From positions 1 through 8,905 of the forward strand of contig CAJTVH010000080.1 in the NCBI GenBank assembly GCA_910579745.1: a stretch of 8,905 nt of DNA, given 5' to 3'. Below are positions 1 to 5,602 of the stretch, piece by piece (the stretch's first letter is position 1; every line of letters starts with the position of its first letter). Below the pieces are notes generated by a model that saw nothing but the letters and a program-made list of their open reading frames with translations, did no database searches and had not been told where the DNA came from. The stretch comes from an uncultured Clostridia bacterium. Lineage in GTDB: Bacteria; Bacillota; Clostridia; Lachnospirales; CAG-274. Both the position numbers and the translations under genes were made by a program.

Positions 1-42
1 ATAGACAACGCCAAAAAAGTTATGGAGGAACTCGCGAGGTAG
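1..42 (+). CDS. C-terminal end of an unidentified protein (partial)
   Basis: The window opens inside a reading frame that ends at a TAG at 40-42. Its last 13 residues are IDNAKKVMEELAR. The tail is charged and probably helical, but it is too short to place in a family. The gene lies upstream of leuS on the same strand, 133 bases from the leuS start. I see no strong terminator between them, so read-through into leuS is possible. The alternative is that this is a chance open stretch; the amino acid composition and the position at the window edge favour a real C-terminus. Confidence 0.5.
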   Translation: MDNAKKVMEELAR

Positions 43-106
43 TTTCTGAAAGGTATGGGGGCTCTTGTGAAAGGCAAAATTGATTTTAGCGGCTTTTTAA
101 AAAAAC

Positions 107-135
107 TTGTATTTTTTTATATATTGTTATAAAAT
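107..135 (+). promoter_or_regulatory. Candidate SigA promoter for leuS
   Basis: TTGTAT (107-112) and TAAAAT (130-135) are separated by 17 bases, about 40 bases before the leuS ATG. Alternative -10 hexamers overlap it (TATAAA at 128-133, TATAGT at 139-144), so the exact start of transcription is uncertain. The leader would be only about 35 nt, which leaves no room for a T-box. Confidence 0.35.
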
Positions 136-175
136 AGTTATAGTATATTTTACGTTTGAAGGAGAAATATAAGAT

Positions 176-2587
176 ATGAGCACACGTTACGATTATAAGG
201 AAATTGAAAAGAAATGGCGTAAAATCTGGGAGAAGAATCCGGTTAATCCAACAAATACGGACAAGCCTAAATATTATTGTCTTGACATGTTCCCTTATCC
301 TTCCGCCAACGGTCTTCATGTTGGGCATTGGAGAGGGTATGTTTTAAGCGACGTTATAAGCCGCTATAAAATAATGAGGGGATTTGAGATTTTACATCCT
401 ATGGGCTGGGACGCTTTTGGTCTTCCCGCTGAGAATTTCGCCATTAAAACAGGAACTCACCCATCAGTGGCGACAAAAAACAGTATAGCCAACGTTAAAA
501 GGCAGCTTCACGAGATAAGCGCCGTATACGACTGGGAGAAGGAGATTAATACCACCGACCCTAAGTATTATAAATGGACTCAGTGGATTTTTATTCAGAT
601 GTTTAAAAACGGACTCGCCTATGAGAAGGAGATGCCCCTTAACTGGTGCGACAGCTGTAAGGCGGTTCTCGCCAACGAGGAGGCCACCAATGGAGTATGC
701 GACCGCTGCGGGTCCACCGTTACGAAGAAAAATCTAAGGCAATGGATGCTTAAAATAACAAAATACGCCGAGCGTCTTTTAAACGACCTTCAAAAGCTCG
801 ACTGGCCTGAGAAAGTTAAAAAAATGCAGTCGGACTGGATTGGGAAAAGCTACGGCGCCGAGATAGATTTTAAGATAGACGGAAGCGACAAAGAAATAAA
901 AGTATACACGACGCGCCCTGATACTCTTTACGGAGCCACATTTATGGTGCTCGCTCCGGAACATCCTGTAATCAAGGATATTACAACCAAAGAATATAAA
1001 GAGGAAATGGACAAGTATATTTTTGACGCCAGTACGAAATCATCTGTTGACCGTATGACGGACAAGGAAAAAACGGGCGTTTTCACGGGCTCTTACGGTG
1101 TTAATCCTTTAAATGGGGCGAAAGTTCCCGTTTGGGTTTCAGATTATGTGCTTTCAGACTACGGCACAGGAGCTATTATGTGCGTTCCCGCTCACGACGA
1201 CAGGGACTTTGAGTTCGCGAAGAAATTCAATCTTCCTATCATTCAGGTTATAAAAAAAGAGGGAGAACCTGAAAAAGAACTTACGGAGGCTTATACGGAA
1301 AGCGGAGTTATGATGAACTCAGAGGAATTTAACGGTATGCCGTCAGAAAAGGCGAAAAAAGAAATTCCTGATTTTCTTGAAAAAAAGGGAATCGGCAAGA
1401 AAACAGTGAATTATAAACTCAGGGACTGGGTATTTTCCCGTCAGAGATACTGGGGCGAGCCTATTCCCCTTATTCACTGCGAAAAGTGCGGAACCGTTTC
1501 TGTACCGGAAAGCGAGCTTCCTGTGGAGCTTCCGAACGTCGAGTCATATCAGCCGACAAGTACGGGAGAATCTCCTCTCTCGGCTATTGACGAATGGGTG
1601 AACACAACCTGCCCAAACTGTAAAGGGCCCGCTAAAAGGGAAACGAACACCATGCCTCAGTGGGCGGGGTCATCATGGTATTATCTCCGTTACTGCGACG
1701 TTAATAACGACAAAGAACTTGCCGGAAGCGAAGCTCTTAAAAAATGGCTTCCAGTTGATATGTATGTCGGCGGTATAGAACACGCCGTTTTACATCTTCT
1801 TTACGCCAGATTTTACACAAAATTCCTTTTTGACATTGGAGTTGTTGATTTTGACGAGCCTTTTTTACGTCTTTTTAACCAGGGAATGATTAACAAAGAC
1901 GGCGCTAAAATGAGCAAGTCTAAAGGAAACGTCGTTTCTCCCGACGAGCTTGTGGAAAAATACGGCTGTGACTCATTAAGGATGTACGAGCTTTTCGTGG
2001 GGCCGCCGGAAGTGGACTCAGAATGGGACGACAGCGGTATTGACGGTGTTTACAGATATTTAAATAAGGCTTGGAAATTTATTGACGAGTATAAAGATAA
2101 AATTATTCCTCCTACCAAAGAGCTTGAACAGCTTCGGCATAAAATGATATATGAGATTACAAACAGACTTGAGGCGCTTACTCTTAATACTGTTGTAAGC
2201 GGGTTTATGGAATTTACTAACAAAATTTCCGCCAAAGCGAAAGAACTCGGCGGAGCGGACAAAGAGACACTTGAGACAATAGTCACTCTTTTAGCGCCGT
2301 TTACGCCTCATATAGCGGAGGAAATGTGGGAGGTTCTAGGAAACGGCGAAAGCGTGTTTAAGCGGGAGTGGCCCGAATATGATGAGGAAAAGCTAAAAGA
2401 GGACACTGTGGAGATAGCTGTCCAGATAAATGGAAAGTTTAGGGAAAGCGTTTCCATCTCAGCGGACGAGACGAAAGAAAACGCTCTAAGAATCGCTAAA
2501 GAAAAACTTGGGGCAAAGCTTGACGGGCTTAATATTGTTAAGGAGATTTACGTTCCTGGCAGAATAGTAAATATAGTGGCGAAATAA
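176..2587 (+). CDS. leuS: Leucyl-tRNA synthetase
   Basis: Cytoplasmic class Ia aminoacyl-tRNA synthetase that charges tRNA-Leu with leucine using ATP. Seen in the 803-residue product: the HIGH-type motif HVGH (48-51) after MFPYPS; GWDAFGLPAEN (77-87); a zinc-type knot C158-x2-C161 and C175-x2-C178; the CP1 editing domain with TTRPDT (245-250) and the HDDRD motif ending at D344; a second cysteine set C435/C438/C479/C482; KMSKS at 578-582; then the anticodon-binding and small C-terminal domains. The length is almost that of the Bacillus enzyme (about 804) and shorter than the E. coli form (860). The start is fixed by AAGGAG (159-164), 11 bases before the ATG. No key residue appears to be missing. 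The gene stands alone between a short leader and a strong hairpin. Many Firmicute leuS genes have a T-box leader, but this one does not. Confidence 0.98.
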   Translation: MSTRYDYKEIEKKWRKIWEKNPVNPTNTDKPKYYCLDMFPYPSANGLHVGHWRGYVLSDVISRYKIMRGFEILHPMGWDAFGLPAENFAIKTGTHPSVATKNSIANVKRQLHEISAVYDWEKEINTTDPKYYKWTQWIFIQMFKNGLAYEKEMPLNWCDSCKAVLANEEATNGVCDRCGSTVTKKNLRQWMLKITKYAERLLNDLQKLDWPEKVKKMQSDWIGKSYGAEIDFKIDGSDKEIKVYTTRPDTLYGATFMVLAPEHPVIKDITTKEYKEEMDKYIFDASTKSSVDRMTDKEKTGVFTGSYGVNPLNGAKVPVWVSDYVLSDYGTGAIMCVPAHDDRDFEFAKKFNLPIIQVIKKEGEPEKELTEAYTESGVMMNSEEFNGMPSEKAKKEIPDFLEKKGIGKKTVNYKLRDWVFSRQRYWGEPIPLIHCEKCGTVSVPESELPVELPNVESYQPTSTGESPLSAIDEWVNTTCPNCKGPAKRETNTMPQWAGSSWYYLRYCDVNNDKELAGSEALKKWLPVDMYVGGIEHAVLHLLYARFYTKFLFDIGVVDFDEPFLRLFNQGMINKDGAKMSKSKGNVVSPDELVEKYGCDSLRMYELFVGPPEVDSEWDDSGIDGVYRYLNKAWKFIDEYKDKIIPPTKELEQLRHKMIYEITNRLEALTLNTVVSGFMEFTNKISAKAKELGGADKETLETIVTLLAPFTPHIAEEMWEVLGNGESVFKREWPEYDEEKLKEDTVEIAVQINGKFRESVSISADETKENALRIAKEKLGAKLDGLNIVKEIYVPGRIVNIVAK

Positions 2588-2603
2588 TATAAAGACGGAA
2601 CAA

Positions 2604-2673
2604 GGGGGTTTAAACAGACGGCGAATATCGCCGTCTGTTATTTACGCGTACAACGTCAATCGTTTAAACCCTC
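2604..2673. repeat. Outer inverted repeat enclosing the leuS terminator
   Basis: GGGTTTAAAC (2606-2615) has its exact reverse complement GTTTAAACCC at 2662-2671. The pairing can extend to 2604 and 2673 with one G-U pair. The 12-bp terminator hairpin lies between the arms, and on the plus strand the right arm is followed by TCG and seven T. The right arm covers the last codons and stop region of the convergent minus-strand gene. The inner stem and the left outer arm share bases 2613-2615, so the two helices compete slightly. Confidence 0.4.
2613..2639 (+). terminator. leuS terminator hairpin (likely bidirectional)
   Basis: A perfect 12-bp GC-rich stem AACAGACGGCGA / TCGCCGTCTGTT closes a 3-base loop, 26 bases after the leuS stop. 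The T tract after it is short (TTATTTA). On the minus strand the stem is followed by TTTAAAC, so it may also end transcription of the convergent small gene. Confidence 0.75.
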
Positions 2674-2919
2674 GTTTTTTTGGTTTTCCTCCGTGACTGA
2701 AATTTCAAATTGACTGATTAGTTTCTTATAACAATTTTGGCACAAATCAAAAGAATGTTTTTTGGTGTCCATATCGGAAAAATAACCCCATTCTTTGATT
2801 GCATGGAAGTAGTCGCAAAAGGTGTCGTTATTAACTTTCTCGATTTTTTGACCGCACATATTGCAAAATACGTCAATTATTTTTTTTTCAGACACGAAAA
2901 CATCTTTATAGATTTTCAT
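2656..2919 (-). CDS. Small Zn-ribbon-like protein of unknown function
   Basis: An 87-residue cytosolic protein with no signal peptide or membrane segment. It has two CxxC knuckles, C19-x2-C22 and C60-x2-C63, with C35, H55 and D58 between and a conserved-looking KEWGYFS stretch at 42-48. This arrangement suggests one zinc site joining the two ends of a compact fold. It resembles short hypothetical proteins of Clostridia that begin MKIYKDV, but I know no function for them. The C-terminal tail (from about residue 74) is acidic and probably disordered. An in-frame ATG 14 codons upstream (2961) would give 101 residues. I prefer 2919 because the family-like sequence begins there, AGGG lies about 10 bases upstream, and the best candidate promoter would start transcription after 2961. 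Neither start has a strong Shine-Dalgarno site. The gene is convergent with leuS, and its stop is 17 bases from the leuS terminator stem. Confidence 0.7.
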   Translation of the reverse strand: MKIYKDVFVSEKKIIDVFCNMCGQKIEKVNNDTFCDYFHAIKEWGYFSDMDTKKHSFDLCQNCYKKLISQFEISVTEENQKNEGLND

Positions 2920-2949
2920 ATTACCAACCCTGCCTATGCTTTTGTTTTG

Positions 2950-2979
2950 AGAATATCTCATACCAGTCTCAGTTTAAAC
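2950..2979 (-). promoter_or_regulatory. Candidate promoter of the small Zn-ribbon gene with a GTTTAAAC palindrome
   Basis: On the minus strand, TTTAAA (2978-2973) and TATTCT (2955-2950) are 17 bases apart, each matching four of six consensus bases. The -35 region lies in the palindrome GTTTAAAC (2972-2979), an 8-mer also found at 2608-2615 and 2662-2669. A perfect TTGACA on the minus strand (2995-2990) has no -10 at the right spacing. Confidence 0.25.
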
Positions 2980-3093
2980 GGTGAAATTATGTCAAATTAT
3001 TTTTAACAGGCTAAAGCTGAAAGCCTTAAACGGCGAAAGGAAGCCGCGTACCAATCAACTTTATAAAAGGCCTTGAGGTTTCACCTTAAACTC

Positions 3094-3119
3094 CGCTTTT
3101 TTCATGAGAGAAAAAAGCG
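3094..3119. repeat. 10-bp hairpin CGCTTTTTTC / GAAAAAAGCG
   Basis: The arms at 3094-3103 and 3110-3119 are perfect reverse complements around a 6-base loop. The T run is inside the stem rather than after it, so it is not a typical terminator on either strand. Confidence 0.45.
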
Positions 3120-3187
3120 AAGAACTTTTATGGAAAACTGCGTATTTCAGAATGATGTTAAAATTTTACAGCAAAAACAATAGTTTT

Positions 3188-3225
3188 CGCTTATAAAAAT
3201 TTTTGGTTAAGTCTTTTTATAAGCG
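3188..3225. repeat. 12-bp perfect inverted repeat
   Basis: CGCTTATAAAAA (3188-3199) and TTTTTATAAGCG (3214-3225) pair perfectly across a 14-base loop. No T tail follows, and no gene ends close by on either strand, so termination is not an obvious role. It could be an operator, a processing stem or a remnant of a small repeat element. Confidence 0.5.
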
Positions 3226-3283
3226 CTGTATATTATTAATATTTGACAGATTAACCGTTTTATTTTTATTTGAGATTAGTATT

Positions 3284-3357
3284 AAGGAAACGCGGATTAA
3301 TCAAGGGAAACGTGGAGCGACTTGATGAAAATCACTTTTTAACCGACGGAGCAAGTC
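3284..3357 (+). other. Possible structured RNA or regulatory element
   Basis: Two 11-base copies, GGAAACGCGGA (3286-3296) and GGAAACGTGGA (3306-3316), sit exactly 20 bases apart. Around them are pairings that cannot all form together: CGG(A)TTAA (3293-3300) with TTAACCG (3339-3345); ATCAAG (3300-3305) with CTTGAT (3321-3326); GACTTG (3319-3324) with CAAGTC (3352-3357); and TGAT-GAAA-ATCA (3323-3334). A TTGACA at 3243-3248 could be a -35 element, but no good -10 follows. It matches no riboswitch or small RNA consensus that I know. The start of the PHP gene is more than 320 bases downstream. The call rests on base pairing alone. Confidence 0.2.
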
Positions 3358-3611
3358 ATAGACACATTAAATAAATGAGTTTACTTTTATATTCAGAGAG
3401 AGCGGGAGCGCGCGCTGGATATAAAGGCGTTGTAAAACGCTGTAGGTTATTAATATTTTATGAGATAAAAACACCAATAGTCTTTGACCGCTTTAAAACC
3501 GTTGTTTCTCCAAAATTAAAGATTATTTTTCAAAAAATAAGCGTTTCTCCTATATTTATTATACAACAGAGAATAAAATATGTACATAGGTAAAATAATG
3601 ATATATATAAA

Positions 3612-3653
3612 CGTCGGCCCAATGCGTCTATTTTGAGTCAGGTTATACCGACG
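3612..3653 (+). repeat. Stem in the PHP hydrolase leader
   Basis: CGTCGG (3612-3617) pairs with CCGACG (3648-3653) around a 30-base loop, with imperfect AT pairing outside. It ends 15 bases before the Shine-Dalgarno site AAGGA (3669-3673) of the following gene. It does not cover that site, so any control of translation is speculative. Confidence 0.3.
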
Positions 3654-3682
3654 ATATTTTATATCCGAAAGGACTTGAGAAA

Positions 3683-4402
3683 ATGAACCGAAAATATATT
3701 CTTGACGTACATTGTCACACCGTTTCAAGCGGGCACGCCTACAGCAGTGTGACGGAATGCGCCAAAGCAGCCTCTGAAAAAGGCTTAGAGCTTATAGCAA
3801 TAACAGACCACGCCCCTAAAATGCCAGGAAGCTGTTCTTATCTCCATTTTTTAAATTTAAACGTGATTCCCAAAACTCTTTATGGTGTTGAGATTTTAAA
3901 AGGCGCTGAGCTTAATATTTTAAATAAAGACGGCAAAGTTGATTTGTCTGAGAAAATATTAAGAAAGCTTGACGTGGTGATAGCCAGTTTGCACATACCT
4001 TGTATTAAGCCTATGTCTTTTGAGGAAAATACGGAATGTATTATAAATGTAATGAGAAACCCGTATATAAAAATAATCGGTCATCCAGGAGACCCTCGCT
4101 ATCCTTTTGATATAGAAAAAGTTGTTTCGGCCGCCAGAGAGACAAAAACCGTGTTAGAGCTTAACAACACGTCGCTGTCTCCTGAAAACGGGCGTTATGA
4201 CGGCCCGGATACTATTTTAAAAATTATTGAGGAATGTAAAAAGCGCGGGGTGTTTGTCATTTTTGGAAGCGACGCTCATTTCCATACCAATATCGGCAAT
4301 TTTAAAGAAGTGGAAAAACTTACGGAGAGAATGAATTTTCCCGAGGAGCTTATTTTAAATAACTCTGTTGATAAATTTAAAAAGGTTTTAGGGTGTATTT
4401 AA
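3683..4402 (+). CDS. PHP-domain metal-dependent hydrolase, YcdX type
   Basis: A 239-residue cytosolic protein of the polymerase and histidinol phosphatase (PHP) superfamily, YcdX subgroup, a trinuclear-metal TIM-like barrel that hydrolyses phosphoesters. All nine metal ligands expected from E. coli YcdX can be placed: H10 and H12 (DVHCHT), H18, H43 (ITDHAP), E76 (GAEL), H104 (ASLH), H134 (IIGHPGD), D197 and H199 (GSDAH). The first seven keep YcdX spacing exactly. The length is close to that of YcdX (245). The start is supported by AAGGA 9 bases upstream of the ATG. The physiological substrate of this subgroup is not established. The histidinol phosphatase relative is longer, and no histidine biosynthesis gene is nearby. 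The gene stands alone between two long non-coding gaps, so context gives no hint of a pathway. Confidence 0.93.
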   Translation: MNRKYILDVHCHTVSSGHAYSSVTECAKAASEKGLELIAITDHAPKMPGSCSYLHFLNLNVIPKTLYGVEILKGAELNILNKDGKVDLSEKILRKLDVVIASLHIPCIKPMSFEENTECIINVMRNPYIKIIGHPGDPRYPFDIEKVVSAARETKTVLELNNTSLSPENGRYDGPDTILKIIEECKKRGVFVIFGSDAHFHTNIGNFKEVEKLTERMNFPEELILNNSVDKFKKVLGCI

Positions 4403-4658
4403 ATAGCTTTTATATATATAAATTTGTCATAGAAGATAGGGGAAAATTTCTTGTCAATCAGCGTTATTTATAGTGATTCTACGAATTTTTAACCCTGAAC
4501 AATAAAAGAATTATTTAATATATTAGGTTTATTGTATTTCTCTTTTTAATTCTTTTATTGTTTCTCTATAGGTTTTAAACAAGACTGTTTTTATCTCCCT
4601 TACTATCGCTCAATTTTGAGATGATTAACTATATAAGGAAACGGATATTTTATAACAT
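4403..4658. other. AT-rich gap between the PHP gene and the dockerin-gene promoter
   Basis: No open frame here is credible. It holds the 16-bp inverted repeat listed separately, an AAACA/TGTTT mini-hairpin followed by T residues near 4576-4590, and a CTCAA/TTGAG palindrome near 4609-4620. No standard GC-rich terminator follows the PHP gene. Confidence 0.5.
4498..4562. repeat. 16-bp perfect AT-rich inverted repeat
   Basis: AACAATAAAAGAATTA (4498-4513) and TAATTCTTTTATTGTT (4547-4562) are exact reverse complements separated by 33 bases. The stem could act as a weak bidirectional terminator about 95 bases after the PHP gene, or be a small dispersed repeat. The loop side also has an imperfect direct repeat, TTTATTGTATTTCTCT (from 4528) against TTTATTGTTTCTCT (from 4555). 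Confidence 0.5.
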
Positions 4659-4687
4659 TTGACAGTTTTAATTTTTTATGCTATAAT
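4659..4687 (+). promoter_or_regulatory. Consensus SigA promoter of the dockerin gene
   Basis: TTGACA (4659-4664) and TATAAT (4682-4687) both match consensus perfectly at the ideal 17-base spacing. A TG dinucleotide one base before the -10 makes it an extended -10 as well. Transcription should begin near 4694, giving a leader of about 160 nt before the ATG at 4857. Confidence 0.9.
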
Positions 4688-4693
4688 TATTTT

Positions 4694-4856
4694 TGTGTAA
4701 GTGTAAGTATTTACTGTAGAGACCGAGAATACAGTATACAAAACCGAGTAGACGGTTTTTACATATGTATTTTTATTATTTACGGTTAAAGTTTTACAGA
4801 GGGAAAATACAGACGGTATTTAACTTATTTATTATTTAGAATGGGGGCTTAATAAA
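4694..4856 (+). promoter_or_regulatory. Long structured 5' leader of the dockerin gene, possible attenuator
   Basis: Hairpin 1 pairs TACTGTA (4712-4718) with TACAGTA (4730-4736), extendable by GTA/TAC across a bulge. Hairpin 2 pairs AAAACCG (4740-4746) with CGGTTTT (4753-4759), and its 3' side runs into five T, as in a weak intrinsic terminator. ACCGAG occurs both in loop 1 (4722-4727) and in hairpin 2 (4743-4748), so CGGT (4753-4756) could pair with either copy. ACGGT recurs at 4752, 4782 and 4813. The Shine-Dalgarno site is an unusual GGGGG (4843-4847), 9 bases before the ATG. No known riboswitch class is recognised. Confidence 0.35.
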
Positions 4857-5489
4857 ATGAAAAAATTATTTTCAGCTTTGCTTGCCGGAGTTATGCTGGC
4901 GGTTAGTTCAGTCGGGGTATATGCCGCCGACGACACTACGATAGAAATTAGAACGGCGAAATATGACGCGGCTACCGAAAAGGTGAGTGTTACCGGAGTA
5001 ATAGGTAACTCCGCGGCTTCTCAGAGTCTTACGGTTATGTCAACCGGTGTTAAGAACGAGGGGTTTGATATGGATGCGATAGTTTATATCGATCAAAGAG
5101 ACAATTTTACTGTGGGAGCTGATGGAAGTTTCTCTTTAGACTTTTATCTCTCAGACAGCGCCGTTAAAGGAAACAATTATTTTGTACGCATTGGAGGAAC
5201 GGGAATCGCCTCTCCAGAACATATGGCGTTTTTATTTTCAGATTCCGCGCCGGTTGATATACTTTACGGTGACGTAAACAACGACGGTGTGAGGGATGTA
5301 AATGACGCTGTTATGATGCTTAATTATGTACTTGACCCAACGTCAGCGAACATTACCGACGATGGATTTAAAAACGCTCAGATTAATAAAGAACCTAAAA
5401 AACCGAATGAGTTTACAGCGGCTGACGCTTCTATGATTCTTAGAAAAGTATTGGACGCGAATTATAATTTCCCCGCTGAGCGAAAGTAA
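4857..5489 (+). CDS. Secreted protein with a C-terminal dockerin-like module
   Basis: A 210-residue exported protein. Residues 1-23 form a typical signal peptide (MKK, hydrophobic core, VYA) with likely cleavage before A24. Residues 24-130 look like a single beta-rich, Ig- or carbohydrate-module-like domain that I cannot name. The dockerin-like module starts at 135: the first calcium loop D139-V-N141-N-D143-G ... D150 has the full ligand pattern and is followed by the helix AVMMLNYVLD. The second repeat keeps the TAAD-ASMILRKVLD helix (187-200), but its loop reads NKEPKKPNEF, with the usual Asp/Asn ligands lost. Dockerins bind cohesins on scaffoldin or cell-surface proteins, so this protein is probably displayed outside the cell. 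No catalytic domain is visible, and no cohesin gene is in the window. It has its own strong promoter, long leader and terminator, so it is probably well expressed. Confidence 0.85.
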   Translation: MKKLFSALLAGVMLAVSSVGVYAADDTTIEIRTAKYDAATEKVSVTGVIGNSAASQSLTVMSTGVKNEGFDMDAIVYIDQRDNFTVGADGSFSLDFYLSDSAVKGNNYFVRIGGTGIASPEHMAFLFSDSAPVDILYGDVNNDGVRDVNDAVMMLNYVLDPTSANITDDGFKNAQINKEPKKPNEFTAADASMILRKVLDANYNFPAERK

Positions 5490-5511
5490 TAATATAGTCA
5501 AGAGTTTCTGA

Positions 5512-5552
5512 AAAAGGCGTACGGTCATATTTTTATGGCGGATACGCCTTTT
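5512..5552 (+). terminator. Terminator after the dockerin gene
   Basis: AAAAGGCGTA (5512-5521) pairs perfectly with TACGCCTTTT (5543-5552), with a small inner CAT/ATG stem in the 21-base loop. It lies 23 bases after the stop codon. A residues before and T residues after the stem would let it work in both directions. Confidence 0.8.
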
Positions 5553-5602
5553 ATATATGCGTAGGTTTTGATAAGAAGATTTTTAATATCGGAAGTGTTA
5601 AA

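Larger units (their letters stand above)
2980..3682. other. Long non-coding gap with several hairpins
   Basis: About 700 bases with no credible gene on either strand. Short open frames here lack ribosome sites and family-like sequence. Contents from left to right: small hairpins at about 3008-3045 (CGGC/GCCG at 3030-3045), a 10-bp hairpin (3094-3119), a 12-bp inverted repeat (3188-3225), an isolated TTGACA (3243-3248), a potentially folded stretch (3284-3357), the palindrome AGCGCGCGCT near 3408-3417, a small GCGTT/AACGC hairpin near 3428-3441, and a stem (3612-3653) just before the PHP gene. The region is very AT-rich between about 3440 and 3610, where I see nothing else. Confidence 0.6.

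Noticed and set aside
2737..3006. 89-codon plus-strand frame opposite the small Zn-ribbon gene
   Set aside because: It has no ribosome site and lies opposite a frame whose CxxC pattern makes coding sense, so it is an antisense shadow.
3094..3119. Hairpin as an intrinsic terminator
   Set aside because: The T run lies within the stem, not after it, on both strands.
3130..3183. 17-codon frame (MENCVFQ...) followed by the 12-bp inverted repeat, as a leader peptide
   Set aside because: It has no ribosome site, no run of regulatory codons and no gene close downstream to control.
3301..3345. Resemblance of GTGGAGCGACTTGATGAAA to the 5' part of a SAM-I riboswitch
   Set aside because: The conserved GGCAACC segment and the remaining helices are absent, and no methionine or SAM gene follows.
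3375..3593. 72-codon open frame on the plus strand in the gap before the PHP gene
   Set aside because: It has no Shine-Dalgarno site, a low-complexity sequence and no recognisable motif, and it lies across AT-rich DNA with hairpins.
4752..4817. ACGGT copies about 30 bases apart as a short CRISPR-like array
   Set aside because: The repeated unit is only 5 bases, the spacing is not constant, and there are no cas genes.
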